Position numbers and translations under genes: made by a program. A stretch of DNA of 64,000 nt, taken from Neobacillus niacini (GTDB taxonomy: Bacteria; Bacillota; Bacilli; Bacillales; Cytobacillaceae). The stretch covers positions 186,001 to 250,000 of the forward strand of contig NZ_JAMBOX010000002.1 of assembly GCF_023715785.1 (NCBI RefSeq), given 5' to 3'. This document shows, piece by piece, positions 51,575 to 61,883 of the stretch (position 1 is the first letter of the stretch; each line of letters opens with the position of its first letter). The notes under the pieces are model-generated. The model did no database searches. It was not told the DNA's origin and worked only from the letters and a program-made list of their open reading frames with translations.

Positions 51575-53278
51575 TTGGAGTTTAACATTCAAGAAATGAT
51601 TTTCACCTTTATCGGTGGTTTGGGAATATTCCTTTTTGGTATTAAATTCATGGGGGACGGCTTGCAAAAAGCTGCAGGGGATCGATTGAGAGAAATCCTG
51701 GACAAGTTTACCTCGAATCCGTTGAAGGGTGTCCTCGCTGGTATCTTTGTCACCGTCCTGATTCAATCAAGTTCAGGGACGACCGCACTGACAGTTGGCC
51801 TAGTGAGTGCCGGCTTTATGACGTTAAGACAAGCAATAGGTGTTATAATGGGGGCAAACATTGGGACAACTGTCACAGCCTTTATTATTGGAATAGAAAT
51901 TGACGAGTATGCGCTGCCTATTATTGCAGTCGGGGCTGCGGCACTCTTTTTCTTTAAACATCAAAAAATTCAATCCTTAGGTCAAATCATCTTTGGATTT
52001 GGCGCGTTGTTCTACGGGCTCGACTTAATGAGTACAGGCATGAAACCATTACGTTCGTTAGAAGAGTTTCATGCCTTAACAGTCAGCATGAGTGACAATC
52101 CTTTCCTTGGCGTTATTGTAGGAACCATCTTTACTGTTGTCGTCCAAAGCTCAAGTGCAACCATTGGAATCCTACAAGAGTTATTTGCTCAAGGAGCGGT
52201 TGGCTTGAAGGCAGCTCTCCCGGTACTATTTGGCGATAATATCGGTACAACCATCACAGCAGTATTGGCTAGTATCGGGACTTCAATCGCGGCAAGACGC
52301 GCTGCCCTTGTCCATGTCATGTTCAATGTCATTGGAACAACTATTTTTATGATTTTCTTGTTGCCATATACAAAGTTAATAGGCTTCCTGCAGACATCCC
52401 TAAGTTTAAATCCTGAAATGACGATTGCTTTTTCACATGGGATGTTTAACGTAACAAATACGATTATTCAATTTCCATTTATAGCTGTATTGGCCTGGAT
52501 TGTTACAAAAATTATCAGAGGAGAAGATACGTTCATTAACGTTAAACCACAACACTTAAATCCAATTTTTATCGAGCAGTCTCCGTCCCTTGCCTTAAGC
52601 CAGGCAAAAGAAGAGGTTTTGCGGATGGCGGAATTTTCTCATAAAGGATTACAGGAAGCAAGTGCTTATTTCCAGACGAAACAAAGGAAACACGCTGATC
52701 TTGCGGCCCAGTTGGAAGAAGCCATCAATAATTTTGATAAAAAAATTACCCATTACCTCGTGGAACTATCAGCGAAGCCATTGTCAGCGAATGACTCACA
52801 AATGCATTCCAACTTGTTAAATTCCATCCGTGATATTGAGCGAATAGGTGATCACGTAGAAAACATTGTAGAAGTAGTAGATTGGCAAATTGCCAATCGT
52901 GTGGAGCTGTCAGATGAAGCGAAGGCTGAATTAAACGAGATGATTTCATTAACTCTTTCAACCTTAACGGATGCGATTGGTTCCTTAAAGGACACGGATG
53001 CCGAATTATCCCATCAAGTATTTACAAAAGAGGCACAAATTGATGCGATGGAACGGCAAATTCGGAAAAAGCACATCCTGCGTTTGAATGAACGAATTTG
53101 CAGTGCGAATGCTGGGGCGGCCTTTGCGGATATCGTGACAAACCTTGAGCGGATTGGCGACCATTCTGCCAATATTGCTGGGGCTGTACTAGAGGAAGAT
53201 CGTACCGCTCCACAACCTACACCTAGCAAGCTTAAGCATTTTGAACTGAATAATCAGATTCAAACAGAAGTTTTATAA
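51575..53278 (+). CDS. Na/Pi cotransporter family protein with PhoU-like domain
   Basis: A 567-residue protein. The membrane part has two related halves, each with the QSSS signature: VLIQSSSGTTALTVGLVSAG near residue 65 and TVVVQSSSATIGILQELF near 190, plus GANIGTT and GDNIGTT. The C-terminal about 200 residues form a PhoU-like helical domain (SIRDIERIGDHVENIVE and TNLERIGDHSANIAG). It is expected to take up or export phosphate with sodium. TTG 51575 with AAGGAG at 51561-51566 is chosen over the in-frame ATG at 51539. The upstream Pho-box-like repeats fit a phosphate role. Confidence 0.9.
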   Translation: MEFNIQEMIFTFIGGLGIFLFGIKFMGDGLQKAAGDRLREILDKFTSNPLKGVLAGIFVTVLIQSSSGTTALTVGLVSAGFMTLRQAIGVIMGANIGTTVTAFIIGIEIDEYALPIIAVGAAALFFFKHQKIQSLGQIIFGFGALFYGLDLMSTGMKPLRSLEEFHALTVSMSDNPFLGVIVGTIFTVVVQSSSATIGILQELFAQGAVGLKAALPVLFGDNIGTTITAVLASIGTSIAARRAALVHVMFNVIGTTIFMIFLLPYTKLIGFLQTSLSLNPEMTIAFSHGMFNVTNTIIQFPFIAVLAWIVTKIIRGEDTFINVKPQHLNPIFIEQSPSLALSQAKEEVLRMAEFSHKGLQEASAYFQTKQRKHADLAAQLEEAINNFDKKITHYLVELSAKPLSANDSQMHSNLLNSIRDIERIGDHVENIVEVVDWQIANRVELSDEAKAELNEMISLTLSTLTDAIGSLKDTDAELSHQVFTKEAQIDAMERQIRKKHILRLNERICSANAGAAFADIVTNLERIGDHSANIAGAVLEEDRTAPQPTPSKLKHFELNNQIQTEVL

Positions 53279-53283
53279 CCGAA

Positions 53284-53327
53284 AAAAAGGGATTCCCTTG
53301 GCTCAGGCCGATTGGGAATCCCTTTTT
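53284..53327 (+). terminator. Terminator after the Na/Pi cotransporter
   Basis: AAAAAGGGATTCCC and GGGAATCCCTTTTT arms. Confidence 0.92.
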
Positions 53328-53494
53328 GTTTCATATATGTGACTAAGACATTGTAAATTAAAATAGACTATTTGTAAAAGCTTTAACCAAATCCCTTTTT
53401 ATGGTACTATCAAAAATTCCTATGAAAAAAATGGTAAAAAAGGCGGCTGGGCTTTGAATTAATAAGCAGGCCTTAGCATAGCTTATGTTTTATG

Positions 53495-53529
53495 AGATCA
53501 AATCAAAAATGATTTGGTCTTATATTTTT
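53495..53529 (+). terminator. Terminator-like hairpin ahead of the DoxX-type gene
   Basis: AGATCAAATC, loop AAAAAT, GATTTGGTCT (one G-T), then TATATTTTT. It lies inside the open frame before the DoxX-type gene and argues for a later start. Nothing else is supported in 53328-53494. Confidence 0.65.
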
Positions 53530-53562
53530 GGGCTAAGTAATGTTCATTTGAATAGACATAAA

Positions 53563-53967
53563 ATGGGGGTGTGTAAATTTAGTAAAATGTTGATGCAAAT
53601 AGGCAGAGTATTTTTGGGGGTCGTTTTTTTGACAGCAGGTGTGAATGGATATTTTGTCATCTTTGGACTGGAACCTTTTATAGCCACTAGTCCGAAAGCA
53701 ATGGCATTATTCGAATTTAAATATCTATTAATTTTTGAAAAATCCTTGGAAATCATATGCGGATTACTACTGATCATCAATCAATTTATTCCTCTAGCCA
53801 TCGCCATTTTATTGCCTATTGTAGCCAATATTCTCATGCTCCATTTGTTCCTGGACCAATCATTGCTTCCTTTAGCGATCTTCCTCGTCTTAACTCACGG
53901 ATATTTGTTGTTCTTTTACAGAAAAAACTTTATCAGTATATTTGATAGAAAACCAAATTCCCATTAA
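53563..53967 (+). CDS. DoxX-like small membrane protein
   Basis: A 134-residue protein with four predicted helices: IGRVFLGVVFLTAGVNGYFV, a central pair around IICGLLLIINQFIPLAIAIL, and LLPLAIFLVLTHGYLLFFY. This matches the DoxX/DoxD-like family, membrane proteins of mostly unknown function. The open frame reaches back to 53485, but that part encodes the hairpin at 53495-53520. ATG 53563 or ATG 53587 are possible; neither has an ideal site, so the start is uncertain. Its transcript may begin just before 53563. Confidence 0.7.
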   Translation: MGVCKFSKMLMQIGRVFLGVVFLTAGVNGYFVIFGLEPFIATSPKAMALFEFKYLLIFEKSLEIICGLLLIINQFIPLAIAILLPIVANILMLHLFLDQSLLPLAIFLVLTHGYLLFFYRKNFISIFDRKPNSH

Positions 53968-54035
53968 TTACAAAGTTTTCGAAACACCGTGTTCCACCTT
54001 TGTAACAATTACCTTCCGTCGTGACATATAACTAG

Positions 54036-55595
<1,560 letters not shown>

Positions 55596-55605
55596 TGAAA
55601 TAAGG

Positions 55606-55644
55606 AAGAATCCGAATAATGTAGAGTTATTTGGGTTCTTTTTT
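55606..55644 (+). terminator. Terminator after the GH1 gene
   Basis: AAGAATCCGAATAA pairs with TTATTTGGGTTCTT, then TTTT. Confidence 0.85.
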
Positions 55645-55754
55645 ACGTTTTGTGACAGAATCCTAGTGATGCAAGAGCATTTAATATGATGAAGGAATCT
55701 TCAATATTTGATAAAGGGGCTTACCGATGACTAATAATTGATATTTACCCTGCC

Positions 55755-55856
55755 ATGCTAAACCAAAGTGACTATTACAGTGAGGAAAAAGCAATCGAGA
55801 TCATGGACTGTTGTGATAAAATATTAGATCTAATGAGAAGGTGTATCACTGAATAA
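55755..55856 (+). pseudogene. Possible Spo0E-like small protein, remnant or short gene
   Basis: An open frame of 33 codons (MLNQSDYYSEEKAIEIMDCC, then DKILDLMRRCITE) ends just before a strong terminator. The C-terminal EEKAIEIMDCCDKILDLMRR loosely follows the helix of Spo0E-type aspartyl-phosphatases (SQ.LD.L). A good AAAGGGG site lies upstream at 55711-55717 but its ATG (55727) stops after four codons; one frameshift would join the two. Low certainty. The rest of 55596-55897 holds only terminators. Confidence 0.3.
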
Positions 55857-55862
55857 ACAGTA

Positions 55863-55889
55863 AAAACCGTCGTCACTGACGGTTTTTTG
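55863..55889 (+). terminator. Terminator
   Basis: AAAACCGTC, loop GTCACT, GACGGTTTTTT. It can serve both the small frame at 55755 and the convergent acetyltransferase gene. Confidence 0.88.
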
Positions 55890-55897
55890 CATAGTTC

Positions 55898-56440
55898 CTA
55901 ATTGCGCCAATCCTTCGCCAATAAGCTATATTCAACCAAATCCTCATAATGGTCATAGAGCCATTGGCCATCCCTTTTGATGCCATCTTTCACAAACCCT
56001 AATCTCTCTGGGATCGCCAAGCTTTTATGATTATTACCTGCACATTGAATTTCGACTCTATTGATTTTTAATGTACCAAATAGATAGTCTAATAAAGCTT
56101 TTACAGACCGGGTAATAATACCATGGCCTTGAGCATCTTCCGACAGAAAATAACCGATGCTTGTTGAACTATTTTTCCAATCAATATAGTGAAGTCCGAT
56201 CATCCCAACAAGTTTCCCCTTGTATCGTATGCCCGCATCAAATCCATTGTTATCAGCATAATTTCTAATCCAAATAGGGATGATTGGCTCAAAATCCTCC
56301 GCAGATTTCCTTTTATCAACCCAAAGTAACCATTTCCTCAAATATTCACGGTTTGTATCTACTAGTCCAAACAACTCTTCCTTGTGATGCTGCTGGAATA
56401 ATTCTATGACGATCTCTTCATCTACTTTAAAAGAAAACAA
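55898..56440 (-). CDS. GNAT acetyltransferase, RimL/YdaF-like
   Basis: A 180-residue N-acetyltransferase closely resembling B. subtilis YdaF, a relative of RimL, which acetylates ribosomal protein L7/L12. The acetyl-CoA loop is LSEDAQGHGIITRSVKALLD near residue 105, followed by NRVEIQCAGNNHKSLAIPER and LGFVKDG. TTG 56440 is chosen with GGGGGAG upstream. The true acceptor is unknown. It is transcribed toward the terminator at 55863. Confidence 0.87.
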   Translation of the reverse strand: MFSFKVDEEIVIELFQQHHKEELFGLVDTNREYLRKWLLWVDKRKSAEDFEPIIPIWIRNYADNNGFDAGIRYKGKLVGMIGLHYIDWKNSSTSIGYFLSEDAQGHGIITRSVKALLDYLFGTLKINRVEIQCAGNNHKSLAIPERLGFVKDGIKRDGQWLYDHYEDLVEYSLLAKDWRN

Positions 56441-56528
56441 ACATACTCCCCCTTTTATTTTCAAAATTATAGCATAAATTTGGGAAAATACTCCTGATCA
56501 TAATTAGATAAGTATTATTTATAAAATC

Positions 56529-57299
56529 TTATTCTTTTACTCCGATTACACGGATCCTTTTATAATCAGTAACCCAATGACTATCTTTATATAAATCTTC
56601 TTTTAAGTTATTTTCCACGTTTGATATGATCGATTCTTTCCTATCGAGGGGGATCCCTTCAAATAGGCTCATTGCAAACATGTCGATCCAGTTTCTCAAG
56701 CCCTTTTCACCATCTAATTTCGTCGGCCTATCAAAGTGTTGCGCAAAGGTTACCCTAAAACCTGCTTCCTCCATCAAAGTTGAATACTCCGCAATGCTCG
56801 GATAAATCCACGGGAAATGTTCCTTATTGAATGCGATTCCTTCCTGACCTATTTGCTTTATGATTTCATCGGTAATCGTTTGTACGTTCCCTTTACCGCC
56901 AAATTCAGCCACAAACCTGCCGCCGTCTTTTAAACTCTTATAAATGCTGTTTAAGGCCTGCTCTGGTGGTTTTACCCAATGAAGTACAGCATTGGAGAAC
57001 ACGGCGTCAAATTCATTACAATAACCCAAGTCCGTCGCGTTTTTCACAGCAAAATGTATATGGGGGTACTTGCTTTTAGCCTGTACAACCATATTCTCGG
57101 AGTTGTCCACACCGATCACATCCACTTCGCAATCGGACAACTGCTTGGCCAAATCTCCAGTTCCGCAACCAAGGTCAAGAATTCGTTCCCCTTTTTTTGG
57201 AGCCAATAATTCTACTAAACTTTCCCCCAATGCAGAAACAAATGAATGTTTACTATCGTATAAAGCGGCATTCCAGCTGTCCTTATTACTTTTACTCAA
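56529..57299 (-). CDS. Class I SAM-dependent methyltransferase
   Basis: A 256-residue methyltransferase. Motif I is RILDLGCGTGDLAKQL near residue 39, motif II VDVIGVDNSENMVVQAK near 59, and motif IV AVFSNAVLHWVKPPEQAL near 103. The order and the HWVKPPE segment resemble trans-aconitate methyltransferase-like enzymes, but the substrate is unknown. TTG 57299 with GGGGAGG upstream is used. It is separated from the acetyltransferase by about 90 bp on the same strand. Confidence 0.85.
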   Translation of the reverse strand: MSKSNKDSWNAALYDSKHSFVSALGESLVELLAPKKGERILDLGCGTGDLAKQLSDCEVDVIGVDNSENMVVQAKSKYPHIHFAVKNATDLGYCNEFDAVFSNAVLHWVKPPEQALNSIYKSLKDGGRFVAEFGGKGNVQTITDEIIKQIGQEGIAFNKEHFPWIYPSIAEYSTLMEEAGFRVTFAQHFDRPTKLDGEKGLRNWIDMFAMSLFEGIPLDRKESIISNVENNLKEDLYKDSHWVTDYKRIRVIGVKE

Positions 57300-57434
57300 A
57301 ATGAACCTCCCCTTTCCTATTAACTTATTATCGCATAGTGAAGCTGATTATTTTAAACACCAAGATTCCTTTTTTTCATGATAAAATAGATTAATAGTCT
57401 GTATATATGGTATTAACTGCATGGGGGAACGGTT

Positions 57435-57938
57435 ATGGCTAAAGTGAAATCAGTGAAATTCGATGGGGAGCTTATCCACGTGTTTAACAGTGCAATCTAT
57501 GTTTTCGAGTCTGGCCAGGACCTTACTCTGCAGCTGGACATGATCGTCAGCGAGATAGTCGTTAAAAAGGTCCAACAGGTAGAGAACGTAATCGCTGAAA
57601 TTGAGTTGGAAGATAGCCGGATGATTGATTCCATTATGCATGTAAAAATAATCCCCGGTGTGCTGCCGCAGCTTAGTTTATTTGTTGAATTGGATGATAG
57701 GCAGGATTACGACTTTCTTGATTTCGTTAATGAAAACGATGCATGGTTTCCAAATATAGAAGAGGGTATCACGATTGATGCAATTAGAAAAGTAGAAATG
57801 CCAGAAGAAGAAATCCGGATCAAGCTTAAGCTCCCGATTGACCAGGTGGAATGGCTGAAAGCGCAAAAGAAAACACGTTTGAATGAAATCCTGAAGGAAA
57901 TGATCTATGAATATTGGAAGAAACATAACTCAAAATAA
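57435..57938 (+). CDS. Conserved hypothetical protein
   Basis: A 167-residue acidic protein, no signal peptide or membrane helix. The N-terminal half looks beta-rich (VKSVKFDGELIHVFNSAIYV, LQLDMIVSEIVVKKVQQ), the C-terminal 40 residues are helical and charged (DQVEWLKAQKKTRLNEILKE). I do not recognise a family. GGGGG precedes the ATG and a small terminator follows, so it is a well-formed single gene. Confidence 0.7.
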   Translation: MAKVKSVKFDGELIHVFNSAIYVFESGQDLTLQLDMIVSEIVVKKVQQVENVIAEIELEDSRMIDSIMHVKIIPGVLPQLSLFVELDDRQDYDFLDFVNENDAWFPNIEEGITIDAIRKVEMPEEEIRIKLKLPIDQVEWLKAQKKTRLNEILKEMIYEYWKKHNSK

Positions 57939-57939
57939 T

Positions 57940-57961
57940 GCTGCACAAATCGTGCAGTTTT
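57940..57961 (+). terminator. Short terminator after the hypothetical gene
   Basis: CTGCAC, loop AAATC, GTGCAG, then TTTT. Confidence 0.7.
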
Positions 57962-58033
57962 AAAAAAAAAAATTTAAAAAACACGATGAACATGTTGAAG
58001 ATGAAGGAAGCTATTGATTTCTGAATTAAATTC

Positions 58034-58062
58034 AAAAAACCCTCTTCTAATGAGGGTTTTTT
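58034..58062 (-). terminator. Terminator overlapping the LysR stop
   Basis: AAAAAACCCTC, loop TTCTAAT, GAGGGTTTTTT. It includes the LysR stop codon and works in both directions. Confidence 0.88.
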
Positions 58063-58964
58063 AGGTTCATTCTTTCAAATATCGAGGATAATTCAAGATG
58101 AAATTTGGGAATAACAGGATTATTATTTTCTTTTTTCCATGCAACAACTAGATCATATTGGATAGGGTCATTCATTATAGGTAAAAATTCCACTCCAAAG
58201 TTGTCATAATATAAATATACTAATTTTGGAATGATTGAGATACCATGATTTGCTTCCACAAGAGTCATAATATGTTCGAAGTTAGCCACTTCATTGATAT
58301 TTATAGGTGTAAAACCAGCTGATTTGCATGTTAATAATGTATTCTCATACGCTGGAAAATCGATTTCTTTGTTTAATACGATAAATCTCGAATCCCTTAA
58401 TTCAGATAAGTGAAGTGGCCCGTCTTTCTTAGTTAGTGGATGATCTTTACTACAAATAACAACATATGAGTCACCGTATAACCGATGATAGGTAATAGAA
58501 TTTGTTTTTAAACTTTGTAATGAAGAAAAGGCTATATCTATTTCATCCTTTTCAAAAGCGTTTAACAAAGGGCTTAAATAATATTGCTTCGTTTCTAATA
58601 GAATTTCAGGATAATGATTTCGAAATTCGTTTAGAAGTTGTGGAAGAAACCTTTTTTCAGGAGGTCCCAAAAATCCAATTCGCAATGTTTTATTTTCAAA
58701 ACATTCATGGGCCTTTCTTGTCTTGTCAATCGCCTCATCTATTTTGTTGATAATCTCTAATGCTTCCTTTAAAAGAACTCCCCCAGATTCCGTTAATTCT
58801 ACACTCCGTTTGGTTCTATGAAAAAGTTTAACACCTAAATACTCCTCAAATATGGAAATTTGCTTACTTACTGAAGCCTGTGATACATAAAGTTCCTTCG
58901 ACGCAGTTGTAAAATTCAAATGGTTCGCGACTGTAACAAAATAGCGTAGTTGCTGTATATTCAT
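58047..58964 (-). CDS. LysR family transcriptional regulator
   Basis: A 305-residue LysR protein. The winged helix-turn-helix is at about residues 1-60 (NIQQLRYFVTVANHLNFTTA, SKELYVSQASVSKQISIFEE). The effector domain follows (TLRIGFLGPPEKRFLPQLLN near 93). ATG 58964 with GGAGTG upstream is chosen. It is divergent from the flavin reductase-like and monooxygenase genes, the usual arrangement of a LysR activator with its target, so an aromatic substrate or product is the likely coinducer. Confidence 0.9.
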   Translation of the reverse strand: MNIQQLRYFVTVANHLNFTTASKELYVSQASVSKQISIFEEYLGVKLFHRTKRSVELTESGGVLLKEALEIINKIDEAIDKTRKAHECFENKTLRIGFLGPPEKRFLPQLLNEFRNHYPEILLETKQYYLSPLLNAFEKDEIDIAFSSLQSLKTNSITYHRLYGDSYVVICSKDHPLTKKDGPLHLSELRDSRFIVLNKEIDFPAYENTLLTCKSAGFTPININEVANFEHIMTLVEANHGISIIPKLVYLYYDNFGVEFLPIMNDPIQYDLVVAWKKENNNPVIPKFHLELSSIFERMNLKNPH

Positions 58965-59081
58965 TTTTATCACTCCAATGTAATGCGGTTAATATAAGGG
59001 ATCAATTATTAATAACAAAAGGTTATTACTGTCATTACATCTAAGTATTTCATATTTTTTGAATATTATTATATTATACGT

Positions 59082-59095
59082 TGTAAGCGCTGACA
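59082..59095 (+). promoter_or_regulatory. Catabolite repression (cre) site
   Basis: TGTAAGCGCTGACA is almost identical to the CcpA consensus TGTAAGCGCTTACA, with one change. It lies 45 bp before the flavin reductase-like gene and just after AT-rich -10-like sequence (TATTAT, 59072-59077), where binding would block transcription. Confidence 0.8.
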
Positions 59096-59139
59096 ACAAT
59101 GAAATACTATCTTAATCAAGCATACTAGGAGGTGATGAA

Positions 59140-59586
59140 ATGACGGCTACGAAACAATTACTAGATGAAAAGCTGATTCAGTATTTGCAAGGTGAAAGAA
59201 TTGTTACTCTTGTAACAATTGATAAAGAACAAAATGTGCCCATGACAAGTACCATTTCATGGTTAGTTGCTCAAAATGATTGTAAAACCATTAAATTTGC
59301 TGTTGGTCATAATGCCTCTTCTGTTCAAAATATTCAATACAATCCATTTGTTTTGTTGAACGTGGTAGGCCCTGATAGCACATATGAAATAAAAGGGAGG
59401 GGCGCTGTTTCTGAAATTTTTAAAGGGAGAATGAAATTTAGAGTTGTAACGGTTGAAGTAGAAACGGTTACAAATAATATGTTTTATGGCGGAGTAGTCA
59501 CTGCAGTTGCTTCCTATAAAAAAACATATGATGCCAACTTGGCTGCACAAATCGATCAAGAAATATATGACAAAATAAAAAATTAA
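59140..59586 (+). CDS. Pyridoxamine 5'-phosphate oxidase-like flavin-binding protein
   Basis: A 148-residue split-barrel protein of the PNPOx-like fold. RIVTLVTIDKEQNVPMTSTI is the first strand pair and IKFAVGHNASSVQNIQYNPF the flavin-binding segment. It lies 20 bp before a group D flavin monooxygenase gene, so it probably supplies reduced flavin or binds a related cofactor, although classical reductases of these systems are of a different split-barrel branch. GGAGGTGA precedes the ATG. First gene of a CcpA- and LysR-controlled operon. Confidence 0.78.
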   Translation: MTATKQLLDEKLIQYLQGERIVTLVTIDKEQNVPMTSTISWLVAQNDCKTIKFAVGHNASSVQNIQYNPFVLLNVVGPDSTYEIKGRGAVSEIFKGRMKFRVVTVEVETVTNNMFYGGVVTAVASYKKTYDANLAAQIDQEIYDKIKN

Positions 59587-59606
59587 TATAGAGGAGGAAT
59601 TTATTT

Positions 59607-60827
59607 ATGAATGAAAAAGGGTATCAAACCGTTTTAGTAGAAACGAGAGAAAATTTTACTACTCTGTTAGAAAATGCGAGAAGTTTAGTTCCGAACCTTA
59701 AAGCTAGGGTTCAAGAAGTGGATGAAATACGAAAGCTGCCTGAAGCAACAATTAATGAAATGACCGAGTTAGGATTATTTAATATTTTGACTCCTGAACG
59801 GTATGGTGGGAATCAATTAACATTCCGTGAATATATCGATGTTGTAAGAGAATTGGGTAAAGGCTGTGGTTCCACAGCATGGGTTGCAGCTTTATATAAC
59901 GTTGCTAAATGGTTTGTAGCTGCTATTTTTACAGATGAAGTTCATCAAGAAGTGTTTAAAGATAACGGTGCTAGTAATATTTGTGGGGTTTTTGAACCAA
60001 GAAAATGTAAAGTAAAGAAAGTACCTGGCGGCTATTTAATTGAAGAAGGCTTATGGGGTTTTTGTTCAGGGTCGCAGCATTCTGATTACTTTTTCTTGGG
60101 ATTTCCATTAATTGATGAAAATGGTGAAGGAAATGAACTGGGTGTTGCCTTAATTCCAAAAGAAAACGTCAAAATCCTTGATGATTGGCATACGATCAGC
60201 ATGAGAGGAACTGGCAGTAATAGTGTGACAGTTTCCAATGTATTTGTACCAGAAAATTGGACAGCATCTATTTCCAAAGGGATTGTTGGAGAGTTCCCAG
60301 ATAGTTTAGTAAGAGGGGAGGCATCTTATAATTCTGGATTTGTTCCTGTTGCAGCCCTCGTATTAACTGCTCCCGGATTAGGACTTGTATCAGCGGCATT
60401 AGACTATTTTGTAGAGAGATTGCCAAAGCGTCGGATACAATATACTTGGTATAACAATCAAGCGGATGCACCTGTCACACATCTTCAGTTGGCTGAAGCA
60501 GTGATGAAGTCTGAGACGGCTCATCTCCATGTTTATCGTGCCGCAAATGAAATTGACCGATGGGCAAAGGAAGGAAAATATATGGATTTTGAAGCACGGG
60601 CAAAAGTTAGAGCTGATTGTAGTTATGCTACGCGTTTGACAATGGAGGCAATTGAAATTTTAATGTCTGCAGGTGGTGGTAGTGCGATTGCGGAGAACAA
60701 TCCATTATCTAGGATCATGAAAGATGGTAAAACACCGCCACAACACGGTTTATTAACACCAACAACAGGGCTTGAATTGTATGGTAGGGTTTTAAGTGAG
60801 AGAGAACCTAATACTGTATTAATTTAA
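59607..60827 (+). CDS. Flavin-dependent monooxygenase, acyl-CoA dehydrogenase fold (HpaB/HsaA group)
   Basis: A 406-residue two-component monooxygenase of group D. It has the acyl-CoA dehydrogenase fold: PEATINEMTELGLFNILTPE near residue 45, RYGGNQLTFREYIDVVRELG, GCGSTAWVAALYNVAKWFVA near 90, and SMRGTGSNSVTVSNVFVPEN near 197. It would hydroxylate a phenolic or similar aromatic compound with reduced flavin from a partner. GAGGAGG precedes the ATG. With the upstream flavin protein it forms a two-gene operon, ended by the terminator at 60839. Confidence 0.85.
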   Translation: MNEKGYQTVLVETRENFTTLLENARSLVPNLKARVQEVDEIRKLPEATINEMTELGLFNILTPERYGGNQLTFREYIDVVRELGKGCGSTAWVAALYNVAKWFVAAIFTDEVHQEVFKDNGASNICGVFEPRKCKVKKVPGGYLIEEGLWGFCSGSQHSDYFFLGFPLIDENGEGNELGVALIPKENVKILDDWHTISMRGTGSNSVTVSNVFVPENWTASISKGIVGEFPDSLVRGEASYNSGFVPVAALVLTAPGLGLVSAALDYFVERLPKRRIQYTWYNNQADAPVTHLQLAEAVMKSETAHLHVYRAANEIDRWAKEGKYMDFEARAKVRADCSYATRLTMEAIEILMSAGGGSAIAENNPLSRIMKDGKTPPQHGLLTPTTGLELYGRVLSEREPNTVLI

Positions 60828-60838
60828 TAATATAATTA

Positions 60839-60863
60839 AACCTGTACCTATTGTGCAGGTTTT
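60839..60863 (+). terminator. Terminator after the monooxygenase gene
   Basis: AACCTGTAC, loop CTATT, GTGCAGGTT, then TTT. Confidence 0.85.
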
Positions 60864-60927
60864 TGTTGCAAAAAACTTTGGGAAAAATATTGTTTTTTTA
60901 AAATCTCAGAAATTTTAAAATACATAT

Positions 60928-60980
60928 TGACATGAAAATAAATAATATTTATTATAAAAATCAGATAAATAATATTTATT
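60928..60980 (+). promoter_or_regulatory. Promoter with two identical 15-bp palindromes before the FadR-type gene
   Basis: -35 TTGACA (60928-60933), -10 TTATAA (60952-60957). The palindrome ATAAATA-A-TATTTAT occurs at 60938-60952 and again at 60965-60979, 27 bp apart. One lies in the promoter spacer, the other at the expected transcript start, so binding would repress. The following leader of about 160 nt to 61142 has a six-codon frame (61000 region) but nothing firm. Confidence 0.72.
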
Positions 60981-61142
60981 CCGTTTCAAAAAGGATGGTG
61001 TTCATCATGTTTTAATCAATTCCGATAAATTGAAAACGGTTACTCTCTAAAAAATTGCCTCTAAATCTACAATCCTGCGGAATATCATGTATTCTATTGG
61101 TAAGTTTAGAATGCGGCGGTAATGGCAGGAGGATATAGTTTT

Positions 61143-61865
61143 ATGAAAAATATAAGTGATCAGTTGGTTCATGAACTAGGAAGAAAAATAGTAACTGGAG
61201 AGTTTGCACAGGGGGGAATTCTTCCGAAAGTAGAGGACCTAAGCAAAACATATGAGGTAAGCCGGACGGTCGTTCGCGAGGCTTACAGGGGATTATCGAC
61301 ACTTGGACTTGTCCGGTCCAATCAAAGGGCTGGGACAGTGGTACTGCCGCGTTCCGAATGGCAATGGTGGAACCTGGATGTCTTAACATGGGTGCTGGAA
61401 GATGAAAACAATACCGACTTCTTGCTTCATCTCACAGAAATAAGACTCGGATTAGAACCGACAGCTGCAGCTTTGGCAGCCAGTAGGGCAACCGAAGATG
61501 AGCTGCTTAAAATAAAAGGTGCCTTTGAACGGCTCGAGCAATCCATCGGGGATGAAAAGGCCTGGGCAGTTGCAGACTCTGATTTCCATGAAAGCATCTT
61601 GCAGGCTTCCCATAACGATTTGATGATCAATACGGTTAAAACACTTCGTAAAGCGTTACTCGTTAGCCGTGAAAAAACACTAGAAGCGGCGAAAAATGAG
61701 CCTGAATCGCCTTTTGACACGCCAACACAAGAGGTTTTAGAGAGGCATCGTTCCATATTTGATGCTATCATGGCACGAAATGAAATTTTAGCTCACCATA
61801 AAATGTCGGAATTGATCTTGCGTGTAAAAAATATTTTGGAAAAAATATATGGTTACCAAGGTTAA
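61143..61865 (+). CDS. GntR family regulator, FadR subfamily
   Basis: A 240-residue regulator. The GntR winged helix lies at about 5-72 (GGILPKVEDLSKTYEVSRTV, VREAYRGLSTLGLVRSNQRA). The FCD ligand domain follows (TEIRLGLEPTAAALAASRAT near 100; ADSDFHESILQASHNDL near 148, metal-binding Asp and His). ATG 61143 with AGGAGG upstream is chosen over ATG 61122. It starts the operon with the FAH-type hydrolase (18 bp downstream) and the MhpA-like gene and likely represses it, using the palindromes at 60938-60979. Confidence 0.9.
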   Translation: MKNISDQLVHELGRKIVTGEFAQGGILPKVEDLSKTYEVSRTVVREAYRGLSTLGLVRSNQRAGTVVLPRSEWQWWNLDVLTWVLEDENNTDFLLHLTEIRLGLEPTAAALAASRATEDELLKIKGAFERLEQSIGDEKAWAVADSDFHESILQASHNDLMINTVKTLRKALLVSREKTLEAAKNEPESPFDTPTQEVLERHRSIFDAIMARNEILAHHKMSELILRVKNILEKIYGYQG

Positions 61866-61883
61866 AAAAGGAGGAGAAAACAT

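Noticed and set aside
58983..58991. TGCGGTTAA before the LysR gene as a further box of the ComA-like regulator
   Set aside because: Single box, without the 21-bp partners and without a -10 box after 18 bp.
61075..61115. TGCGG motifs in the leader of the FadR-type gene
   Set aside because: Spacing is not 21 bp and no promoter follows at the required distance.
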